Assembly: GCA_958477305.1 (NCBI GenBank)
Contig: CAUEFI010000001.1
Span: 62,001-126,000 of the forward strand
Direction: 5' to 3'
DNA from: HGM12998 sp900756495
Lineage (GTDB): Bacteria > Bacillota > Clostridia > Oscillospirales > Oscillospiraceae
Length of the DNA stretch: 64,000 nt
Part shown: one piece after another, positions 23,978 to 30,838 of the stretch
Layout of the letters: the number at the start of each line of letters is the position of its first letter
How positions within the stretch are numbered: the first letter of the stretch is position 1
Notes under the pieces: model-generated
Told to the model about the DNA's origin: nothing
What the model saw: only the letters and a program-made list of their open reading frames with translations
Database searches by the model: none
Translations under genes and position numbers: made by a program

Positions 23978-24661
23978 TTGGACTGGTATCCGCTGTTTAA
24001 CTCCCTGCGCATTGCCGCCGTATCCACCGTCCTTATCTTCTTCCTGGGGATTCTGGCCGCCTATTATGTGGCCAAGCTGCCCCGGCTGGTCAAAGGCATA
24101 TTGGACGTCGTGCTCACCCTCCCTCTGGTGCTTCCCCCCACCGTAGTGGGCTATTTCCTGCTGCGGCTGCTGGGGCCCAGGAGGACCATCGGCCTCTGGT
24201 TTTTGGAAACGTTTGGTATGCGCCTGACGATGGTCTGGTACGCCGCTATCTTTGCATCAGCGGTCGTAGCCTTTCCCCTGATGTACCGCACCGCCCGGGG
24301 AGCTTTTGAGTCTTTCGATCAGACCCTGGCCTACGCGGGGCAGACCCTGGGCCGCTCCAACACTTGGATCTTCTGGCGGGTGCGGATGCCCTACTGTAAG
24401 CAGGGCATCATTGCCGGCACCGTGCTGGCCTTTGCCCGGGCTCTGGGCGAGTACGGCGCCACTTCCATGATCGCCGGCTATACCCCCGGCAAGACCGCCA
24501 CCATCTCCACCACCGTGTATCAGCTCTGGCGCACGGGAGACGACGCGGGGGCCATGAAGTGGGTTCTGGTGAACTTGGTGATCTCCGCCGTGGTGCTGCT
24601 GGCGGTAAACATGCTGGAGAAAAAGGACAAGCGCTGGCCAGCCGGCGATCCGGAGGTGTAG
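23978..24661 (+). CDS. modB: Molybdate ABC transporter permease
   Basis: A 227-residue membrane protein with about five to six hydrophobic helices and the EAA-type loop ARALGEYGATSMIAG that contacts the ATPase, as in ModB. It starts with TTG at 23978, chosen because GGAGGTG (23964-23970) lies at the right distance and the protein begins DWYPLFNSLRI as in other ModB proteins. modC starts one base after its stop. Confidence 0.93.
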   Translation: MDWYPLFNSLRIAAVSTVLIFFLGILAAYYVAKLPRLVKGILDVVLTLPLVLPPTVVGYFLLRLLGPRRTIGLWFLETFGMRLTMVWYAAIFASAVVAFPLMYRTARGAFESFDQTLAYAGQTLGRSNTWIFWRVRMPYCKQGIIAGTVLAFARALGEYGATSMIAGYTPGKTATISTTVYQLWRTGDDAGAMKWVLVNLVISAVVLLAVNMLEKKDKRWPAGDPEV

Positions 24662-24662
24662 C

Positions 24663-25715
24663 ATGTCTTTGATCATTGACATTCGAAAGCGCTTTGAAAA
24701 ATTTAAACTCAATGTATCTCTGGAGGCTGACAATCAGGTCACCGGTCTGCTGGGCGCCTCAGGCTGCGGCAAGAGCATGACGCTCAAATGCATCGCTGGA
24801 ATCGAAACGCCGGACGAGGGCCGCATTGTACTGGGGGACCGGGTACTCTTCGACTCGGAGAGGCACATCAATCTTTCCCCGCAGAAGCGCCGCGTAGGTT
24901 ACCTGTTTCAGAACTACGCCCTCTTTCCCAACATGACCGTAGCGCAGAATATCGCCGTGGGCGTACGGGATCGGAGCAGGCTTCCGGAGACGGTATCGCG
25001 CCTGATCCGCACCTTCTATCTGGAGGGCAACGAAAAAAAATATCCCCGGCAGCTCTCCGGCGGGCAGCAGCAGCGGGTCGCCCTGGCCCGCATTATGGCC
25101 ACGGAGCCCGAGGTTCTACTGCTGGACGAGCCCTTCTCCGCCCTGGACAGCTACCTCAAATGGCAGGTGGAGCTGGAGATGATGGATCTGCTCTCCCAGT
25201 TTTCTGGTCCGGTCCTCTTCGTCACTCACAGCCGGGACGAGGTCTATCACCTGTGCCAGAGCGTATGCGTCCTCAACAAGGGCCGCTCCGAGGCCAAGCA
25301 GCCGGTGCGGGAGCTGTTTGAGGCGCCGTGCACTCTGTCTGCCTGCCTGCTGTCCGGCTGCAAGAACGTCTCCCGGGCCGAGCCCCTTCCCGGCGGCCGT
25401 GTGAGAGCGCTGGACTGGAATGCGGAATTTACCTGCACGCAGCCCGTTCCTGAGGGACTTGCCTTTTTGGGTGTTCGGGCCCACTATATCCGCCCGGCAG
25501 AGGGCCCCGGAGAAAACCGCTGCCTGTGCCGGGTGTTGCGGGTGGTGGAGGACGTCTTCTCCACCGTCGTCATGCTGGCCACTCCCGGCGGCGCGTCCGG
25601 CTTTTCACAGCTGCGTATTGAACTGGACAAGGAGGAATGGGCCGCTCTGGAAAACCCCCAGTCCCTGTGGCTGGAATTCCGTCCACAGGATATCCTGTTG
25701 CTCACCGAGGGATAA
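24663..25715 (+). CDS. modC: Molybdate ABC transporter ATP-binding protein
   Basis: A 350-residue ATPase with Walker A GASGCGKS, signature LSGGQQQRVALARIM, Walker B LLLDEPFSALD and the switch His in VTHSRDE. The C-terminal 100 residues form a regulatory TOBE/MOP-like region. It powers ModAB. It is the last gene of the molybdenum cluster and ends at a bidirectional terminator. Confidence 0.92.
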   Translation: MSLIIDIRKRFEKFKLNVSLEADNQVTGLLGASGCGKSMTLKCIAGIETPDEGRIVLGDRVLFDSERHINLSPQKRRVGYLFQNYALFPNMTVAQNIAVGVRDRSRLPETVSRLIRTFYLEGNEKKYPRQLSGGQQQRVALARIMATEPEVLLLDEPFSALDSYLKWQVELEMMDLLSQFSGPVLFVTHSRDEVYHLCQSVCVLNKGRSEAKQPVRELFEAPCTLSACLLSGCKNVSRAEPLPGGRVRALDWNAEFTCTQPVPEGLAFLGVRAHYIRPAEGPGENRCLCRVLRVVEDVFSTVVMLATPGGASGFSQLRIELDKEEWAALENPQSLWLEFRPQDILLLTEG

Positions 25716-25722
25716 AAGAACC

Positions 25723-25753
25723 GCCCGCCGCAGGCAATTCGCCTGCGGCGGGC
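25723..25753. terminator. Bidirectional terminator between modC and the TetR gene
   Basis: GCCCGCCGCAGGC and its exact complement flank AATTC. T-rich stretches follow on both strands (GCTTTCT on plus, GGTTCTTTTA on minus). Confidence 0.8.
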
Positions 25754-25762
25754 TGCTTTCTG

Positions 25763-26404
25763 TCAGACGGCGCTCTCTCCCCGGGCGCGCCGGACATGGA
25801 GCATGCACAGCTCAGCGATAGTGTCCGCACTGAGCGCCATGACTTCCCGCGCCTCCCGGGTCACTTGGCGCGAATTCTCCTCCGCCCCTTCATGCACATT
25901 GACCCGCAGACAGGTGCGGGTAATGTAGGAGACAAACATCTCGGCGAGGAGAGCCGCGTCCATCGGCGGAATCACATCGGGATAGACCGCCTCCAGATAG
26001 TCCCGCACAAAGTCCTTGAAGGGGGCCGGCAAGTACCACAAGTACTTGCTGATCTCCTCAAAGCCCAGTCCGTCGCTGATAAAAATCCGCATCATATGGA
26101 TGTGGCGGAAGAGCAGATCGAAGAAATAGTTGGCGATCACAGTCAGATCGGCGCGGACATTGATATAGCTCAGCCGGGACTGGAGAACCTCTTCATCGAA
26201 TGTCAGGGTATGAAAGCGCTCCACCACCTGGAGAAAGAGCGTATGCTTATCCTCAAAGTGCCGGAATACGGTCACTGAATTGCAGCCCGCCCGATCGCTG
26301 ATGTCCTTGACTGTGGCTGCGGAATAGCCCTTGGCGGAGAAGATCTCCAGCGCACTGCGCAGAATTTTTTCATGCGTCTCCTCAAAGCTCCGTCCGGCAG
26401 CCAT
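25763..26404 (-). CDS. TetR-family transcriptional regulator
   Basis: A 213-residue protein with an N-terminal TetR helix-turn-helix (ILRSALEIFSAKGYSAATVKDISDRAGCNSVTVFRHFEDKHTLF, residues about 14-57) and an all-helical ligand domain that I cannot match to a known effector. It is transcribed alone, leftwards, between modC and feoB. A palindrome between its -10 and its start suggests self-repression. Confidence 0.88.
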   Translation of the reverse strand: MAAGRSFEETHEKILRSALEIFSAKGYSAATVKDISDRAGCNSVTVFRHFEDKHTLFLQVVERFHTLTFDEEVLQSRLSYINVRADLTVIANYFFDLLFRHIHMMRIFISDGLGFEEISKYLWYLPAPFKDFVRDYLEAVYPDVIPPMDAALLAEMFVSYITRTCLRVNVHEGAEENSRQVTREAREVMALSADTIAELCMLHVRRARGESAV

Positions 26405-26420
26405 ATGATCTCCTCCTCTG

Positions 26421-26440
26421 AAACAGGATAGCCTGTCTTT
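26421..26440. promoter_or_regulatory. Candidate TetR operator
   Basis: AAACAGG-ATAG-CCTGTCT forms an inverted repeat with an ACAGG/CCTGT core (26423-26436) between the TATAAT and the ribosome site of the TetR gene, a typical place for autorepression. Confidence 0.5.
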
Positions 26441-26447
26441 AGAGGTT

Positions 26448-26476
26448 ATTATACCATAAAACGGCTCTTAGTGGAA
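26448..26476 (-). promoter_or_regulatory. Promoter of the TetR gene
   Basis: On the minus strand a perfect TATAAT (26448-26453) has a weak -35 TTCCAC (26471-26476) 17 nt upstream. Confidence 0.6.
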
Positions 26477-26487
26477 GAAAAACCGTC

Positions 26488-28683
26488 TCAGGCCGCCCCA
26501 AGCAGCCGGGCGCAGGACGCCACCAAGAAGCACACCGCAAGCCCGATGGCCGTAGGCAGAGCAAAGGAGAGAAAGGTCCATTTTGCGCTCTTGGTCTCCC
26601 GGCCGATGGTCATGCAGGTGGTGGAACAGGGCCAGTGGATCAGGGAAAAAAGCATGGTACATACCGCCGTCAGCCAGGTCCAGCCGTTGTCGGTCAGCAG
26701 ACGGCGCAGATCGTCCAGGCTGTCGAACTCCAGAATGCTGCCGCTGGCCAGGTAGGCCATGATAATGATGGGGATGACAATCTCATTGGCCGGAAAGCCC
26801 AGAATGAACGCCATCAGGATCACCCCGTCCAGCCCCAAAAGCCGGGCAAAGGGGTCGAGCAGGCCGGTACAGTGGGCCAGCAGGCTCAAATCGCCGATCC
26901 GAACGTTGGCAAAGAGCCAGATGATCAGCCCCGCCGGCGCCGCCACTGCTGCGGCCCGCCCCAGCACGAACAGGGTGCGGTCCAGCACCGAGCGGACAAT
27001 TACCTGGCCCACTCTGGGCCTGCGGTAGGGGGGCAGCTCCAAAGTAAAAGAGGAGGGCACCCCTTTCAGTATGGTGGCCGACAGCAGCCGGGATATCCAA
27101 AAGGTGAGCAGTACGCCCAGCAGGATCACCGCCGTCAGCATCAGCGCCGACAGCAGGGTCCGGCCCGCACCGCCCGCCGTGCCCACAAAGAACATGGTAA
27201 TGATGGCAATCAGCGTTGGAAACCGCCCATTGCAGGGGACAAAGTTGTTGGTAATGATGGCAATCAGGCGTTCCCTGGGGGAGTCAATGATCCGGCACCC
27301 CACTACCCCAGCTGCGTTGCATCCGAATCCCATCGCCATAGTCAGCGCCTGCTTGCCGCAGGCCTTGGCCTTCTGAAACGCGTGGTCCAGGACAAAGGCC
27401 ACCCGGGGCAGATATCCGAAATCCTCCAAAAGCGTGAAGATAGGAAAGAAGATTGCCATAGGCGGCAGCATCACAGATACCACCCAGGCCAATACCCGGT
27501 AAACGCCCAGTACCAGAGCGCCGTGGAGCCATTCAGGGGCATTCAGATAGAGGAAGAGCTCCGTCAGGCGGTCCTGAAGCCAGAACAGGCCGGCGGACAG
27601 CAGCTCGGATGGGATGTTTGCCCCCGAGATGGTGAGCCAAAAGACGCCTGCCAACAGGAGCAGCATCATAGGTATGCCCGTCGCCCGGCTGGTGAGCAGG
27701 CGATCCAGCCTGCGCTCCCGGCGGCGGTAGTCGGTCCGATCATAAGTAGTTACCGCTCCGGCAATCTCTTCCGCCCGGCGCACCAGGCTGGTAACAATTC
27801 CATCCCTTAAGGCATAGCGGTCCAGTCCGGCGCGCTCCAGCTCCATCCGCACCTCCAGCAGCTTCTCCTGGAGCTCCCCATCGGTCCGCGGCTCCCACCC
27901 CAGCGCCGCAGACATAGATGAGACGAGAGCGGGATCCTCGTCCAGCAGGCGCAGTGCCGTCCAGCGGGCCGGAAGCCGCCCCGCCAGCCGCTCCTCCAGA
28001 AGGGGGCAGAGCGCCTCTGCGGCCTTCTCCACCTCGGGGGCATAGCCGATCCGGGGCGGCGCCGGGGGGTGGGGCGCGCCGGCGATTCTCTCCAGTGCGT
28101 CCATCAGCTCCTCCAGCCCTTCTCCTCTTCCCGCCGCCGTCCCCACCACCGGAACGCCCAGCAGTTCTGACAGAGACCCCAGATCCACTGCAATCCCCTT
28201 GCTCCGCGCCTCATCCATCAGGTTCACGCACACTACGGTCCGCGGCATGAGCTCCAGTGTCTGGAGCACCAGATTCAGATTCCGCTCCAGACAGGTGGCG
28301 TCGCATACCACTACGGCGGCGTCGGCCATACACCGGCGTGGAGCGGCCTGCGCGCCCTCTGCTTCGGCGGCGGCGCCGAAGCAGAGAAAGTCCCGTGCCA
28401 CCTCCTCTTCGGCGGAATGGGCCATCAGGGAGTAAATACCCGGCAGATCTACCAGGACATATCCCCTGCCCCGGTGCTCACACCAGCCCTGCGCGTTGGT
28501 CACCGTCTTACCAGGCCAATTTCCTGTGTGCTGACGCAGTCCAGTTAAGTAATTGAATACGGTGGACTTCCCCACATTGGGGTTGCCTGCCAGGGCGATG
28601 ACCCGGTCTTCAGGTCCCTTTTTTTCTATGAGCAGCCCACCGTCCACTGCACCCGTTCCGGTGGACGTCATTGTCAGCCCCAT
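26488..28683 (-). CDS. feoB: Ferrous iron transporter B
   Basis: A 731-residue FeoB. The cytoplasmic G domain has G1 GNPNVGKST (residues about 33-41), the switch HTGNWPGKTV, G3 VDLPGIYS and G4 NLMDE. The membrane part has the Gate motifs (FPIFTLLEDFGYLPRVAFVLD and the CNxxxV segment FGCNAAGVVGCRI, then NNFVPCNGRFP). It imports Fe(II) with GTP hydrolysis. It follows feoA by 30 nt and starts after AGGAGAGAGG. An internal ATG four codons later is a possible alternative. Confidence 0.95.
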   Translation of the reverse strand: MGLTMTSTGTGAVDGGLLIEKKGPEDRVIALAGNPNVGKSTVFNYLTGLRQHTGNWPGKTVTNAQGWCEHRGRGYVLVDLPGIYSLMAHSAEEEVARDFLCFGAAAEAEGAQAAPRRCMADAAVVVCDATCLERNLNLVLQTLELMPRTVVCVNLMDEARSKGIAVDLGSLSELLGVPVVGTAAGRGEGLEELMDALERIAGAPHPPAPPRIGYAPEVEKAAEALCPLLEERLAGRLPARWTALRLLDEDPALVSSMSAALGWEPRTDGELQEKLLEVRMELERAGLDRYALRDGIVTSLVRRAEEIAGAVTTYDRTDYRRRERRLDRLLTSRATGIPMMLLLLAGVFWLTISGANIPSELLSAGLFWLQDRLTELFLYLNAPEWLHGALVLGVYRVLAWVVSVMLPPMAIFFPIFTLLEDFGYLPRVAFVLDHAFQKAKACGKQALTMAMGFGCNAAGVVGCRIIDSPRERLIAIITNNFVPCNGRFPTLIAIITMFFVGTAGGAGRTLLSALMLTAVILLGVLLTFWISRLLSATILKGVPSSFTLELPPYRRPRVGQVIVRSVLDRTLFVLGRAAAVAAPAGLIIWLFANVRIGDLSLLAHCTGLLDPFARLLGLDGVILMAFILGFPANEIVIPIIIMAYLASGSILEFDSLDDLRRLLTDNGWTWLTAVCTMLFSLIHWPCSTTCMTIGRETKSAKWTFLSFALPTAIGLAVCFLVASCARLLGAA

Positions 28684-28713
28684 CTGCCTCTCTCCTCCTG
28701 TCCTGCTGTTCCA

Positions 28714-28986
28714 TCAAGCCAGCACGGGCCGGCGGACGAGCTCCTGCTCCCGGAGCCCCCCAACCTGGATGCCCGCCGCGTCCTTCCCCCGCAGGGCGAT
28801 GACTGCTCCGCGGATCAGATAGGCCGCCGGATCCCCTGCCGGGCTCTTGGCGATACAGGTCACTCTCGTTCCCGGGATCAGGCCCAGGTCCAGCAGCCGC
28901 CGCCGCATGGCAGGTTCAGCCTCTATCTCCTCCACAAGGGCGCTCTGGCCCACCCGGAGCATGTTCAGGGTATGCCTTGGGTTCAT
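28714..28986 (-). CDS. feoA: Ferrous iron transport protein A
   Basis: A 90-residue SH3-like FeoA protein (GQSALVEEI, RRRLLDLGLIPGTRV, AVIALRGKDAAGI). It supports FeoB function at the cytoplasmic face. First gene of the leftward feoAB operon, divergent from a DtxR-like regulator gene. Confidence 0.92.
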   Translation of the reverse strand: MNPRHTLNMLRVGQSALVEEIEAEPAMRRRLLDLGLIPGTRVTCIAKSPAGDPAAYLIRGAVIALRGKDAAGIQVGGLREQELVRRPVLA

Positions 28987-29018
28987 ATCTCAAAACTCCT
29001 CATCATAGATTAGAGTCA

Positions 29019-29033
29019 GGAAACTTTGTTTCC
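29019..29033. promoter_or_regulatory. Candidate operator between feoA and the DtxR-like gene
   Basis: GGAAAC-TTT-GTTTCC, a perfect 6-bp inverted repeat, sits in the 106-nt divergent region. A metal-dependent repressor bound here could control both transcripts. Confidence 0.5.
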
Positions 29034-29092
29034 GCACCCTATCTTATTGCTCCCGCTCCCAATTGGTGCGGCGGGTGAGGAGGCGGATGTGC

Positions 29093-29530
29093 ATGTCCCG
29101 GGAAGAAAATCCGGATTTCTACACCCAAAAGGGCTACCAGCTGCGTAATCATACCGAGTTGACCGGCGCCATGGAGGATTATCTGGAGATGATCTGCCGC
29201 CAATCCCTCTCCGACGGTTACGTACGCATCAACTTTCTGGCCGGGCGGCTCAATGTGCGGCCCTCCTCCGCCTCCAAAATGGTCTACCAGCTGCGGGATT
29301 TGGGATATGTGGCCTTTGAGAAATACGGACTTATCCAGCCCACTGAAAAGGGTTGGACCCTGGGCCGCTACCTGCTCTACCGGCACGACGTGCTTCACCG
29401 CTTTTTCTGTATGGTCAACGGCTCCGAGGATGAGCTGGAGCAGGTGGAACAGGTGGAGCACTACCTCAATGAGGAGACGGTGCGTAATCTGGAAACCCTG
29501 ATGCACCGCCTGGAGGCAGAGCATGGCTAA
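29093..29530 (+). CDS. DtxR/MntR-family metal-dependent regulator
   Basis: A 145-residue protein with a winged helix-turn-helix (LTGAMEDYLEMICRQ, VRINFLAGRLNVRPSSASKMVYQLRDLGYV) and the metal-site/dimerisation helix RYLLYRHDVLHRFF followed by E-D-E-L-E-Q-V-E. This is the DtxR/MntR pattern without an SH3 domain. The divergent feoAB operon makes iron the likely co-repressor, though manganese is possible. Two ATGs (29087, 29093) are close together. GAGGAGG at 29077-29083 is spaced correctly only for 29093. Confidence 0.86.
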   Translation: MSREENPDFYTQKGYQLRNHTELTGAMEDYLEMICRQSLSDGYVRINFLAGRLNVRPSSASKMVYQLRDLGYVAFEKYGLIQPTEKGWTLGRYLLYRHDVLHRFFCMVNGSEDELEQVEQVEHYLNEETVRNLETLMHRLEAEHG

Positions 29531-30206
29531 GCGCCGCCGCACCCGAAAGGCCGGAGGTGGATCCCCGGTCCGGCGCATAGCCGCCTTTCTCCTGCTCGTG
29601 CTGCTGTCTGCCCTGATATTTCTGGCTCCCACGCTCCTCCGCCGCCCTGTTCCGGTGCCTGACGCCGAGGCGGAGGCCCGCGTGACCGCCGTGCTGCCGG
29701 AGGGGCTGGACCACACGCGGCGCAGCTTCGTCCTCACCGCCTGTTCTCTCGTTGGGCGGGTGGGCTACTTCTGGGGCGGCAAATCAGACGCCCTGGGCTG
29801 GGACTCCCGGTGGGGGGCGCCGGCAGTGGTCACTGCGGAGGGCGGCAGCGACACTGGAGCGATCCTCCCCTTTGGCCTGGACTGCTCTGGCTATATTTCC
29901 TGGACCGCCGTTAACGCAGCGGAACATACGGACGCCCTGAATGTCATTGGCAGCGGCGTTCGGGACCAGTGGGCCAAGTGCCGTCCAGTGACGGCCTCAG
30001 AAGCTCGATCTGGAGACCTGGCGTTCTTCCCAGATCTTTCCCATGTCGGAATCGTCGCGGGCCGTGAGGCCGATGGAACTTTGCTGGTTCTCCACTGCTC
30101 CCGTACGCTGGGCGGCGTGGTCCTGTCGCCCGACGCCGAGGCCATCGGCTTTACTCTCTTCGGCGATCCCGACTACTATCTGCTCTATGGGGACACCATG
30201 CCCTGA
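29523..30206 (+). CDS. NlpC/P60-type cell wall hydrolase, membrane-anchored
   Basis: A 227-residue protein with a basic N-terminus and one membrane segment (about 19-38), followed by an extracellular NlpC/P60 domain. The catalytic triad is visible: Cys121 in LDCSGYISW, His174 in DLSHVGIVAG and His191 in LLVLHCSRT. It should cleave a peptide bond in peptidoglycan stems. It overlaps the end of the DtxR-like gene by 8 nt, so its expression is tied to that regulator, which is unexpected for a wall enzyme. Confidence 0.85.
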   Translation: MAKRRRTRKAGGGSPVRRIAAFLLLVLLSALIFLAPTLLRRPVPVPDAEAEARVTAVLPEGLDHTRRSFVLTACSLVGRVGYFWGGKSDALGWDSRWGAPAVVTAEGGSDTGAILPFGLDCSGYISWTAVNAAEHTDALNVIGSGVRDQWAKCRPVTASEARSGDLAFFPDLSHVGIVAGREADGTLLVLHCSRTLGGVVLSPDAEAIGFTLFGDPDYYLLYGDTMP

Positions 30207-30415
30207 TTGGCCTCCCCGCCATATGAGGGCCCATTATCCACGCAGATATTCGAAAAACCCCGCCGAAAAACCGGGGACTCATAAAGCAGTAATGACAACT
30301 TGAAACCCCAAAAGCCGTCATTCGTGCGGAGGATACTGCAAAGAGCGTGTTCACCCCAGTGAGCCAGCTGCCAGCACAAGCTCCGATAAAAGCCGTTATC
30401 TGAATGCAGACAGGG

Positions 30416-30448
30416 GCGCCCGAATGATTTTTGAAATCATTCGGGCGC
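30416..30448. terminator. Perfect hairpin at the end of the small leftward frame
   Basis: GCGCCCGAATGATTT and AAATCATTCGGGCGC flank TTG. There is no T tract on either strand. The stop codon of the 30437-30643 frame lies inside the hairpin. Confidence 0.55.
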
Positions 30449-30643
30449 AGTTTGAGTTGCCAAATGGACAGTATTTAATGCGGGTTGATTTTCATAGAGA
30501 ACTTCCAGTTCATTGAGTCGTTGCAAAATCCCTTTAGGAACGAAAGGGCGCACTTCTATACGCTCCGGCCGGGAGTATCGTGCGTCCTGCGGAGCTGCAT
30601 TCCCGGCCGGCAGAGGAAAACTGCTTGACCGGGGTTTCGACAC
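30437..30643 (-). pseudogene. Possible remnant of a mobile-element gene
   Basis: A 68-codon frame encodes a product ending RPFVPKGILQRLNELEVLYENQP, which looks more like protein than chance translation. A second leftward frame upstream (30556-30756) could be its frameshifted front part. I do not recognise a family and cannot exclude that both are noise. Confidence 0.25.
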
Positions 30644-30838
30644 TCCGTTCTGTCAAGGTGGCCGCACCCCGCGGCAAAGCGAAAGCTGCTATCCCCCGTG
30701 GACTTGCCGTCAACGTACCCGCCCTCTGAATCGCCCCGGTGTGATCCTTCGTTCACAAAATATTGATACTTCTTTCAGATTATTTTCAGCCTTCCATGCT
30801 ATCATGTCGCTGAACCAAAACCGAAAGGACGTGATCCC

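Larger units (their letters stand above)
30207..30838. other. 632-nt intergenic region with a hairpin and a possible gene remnant
   Basis: No convincing gene. It holds a 15-bp perfect hairpin at 30416-30448 and a leftward 68-codon frame (30437-30643). Base composition and stop distribution suggest decayed mobile-element sequence. The last 100 nt serve as leader of the SLH protein gene. Confidence 0.5.
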
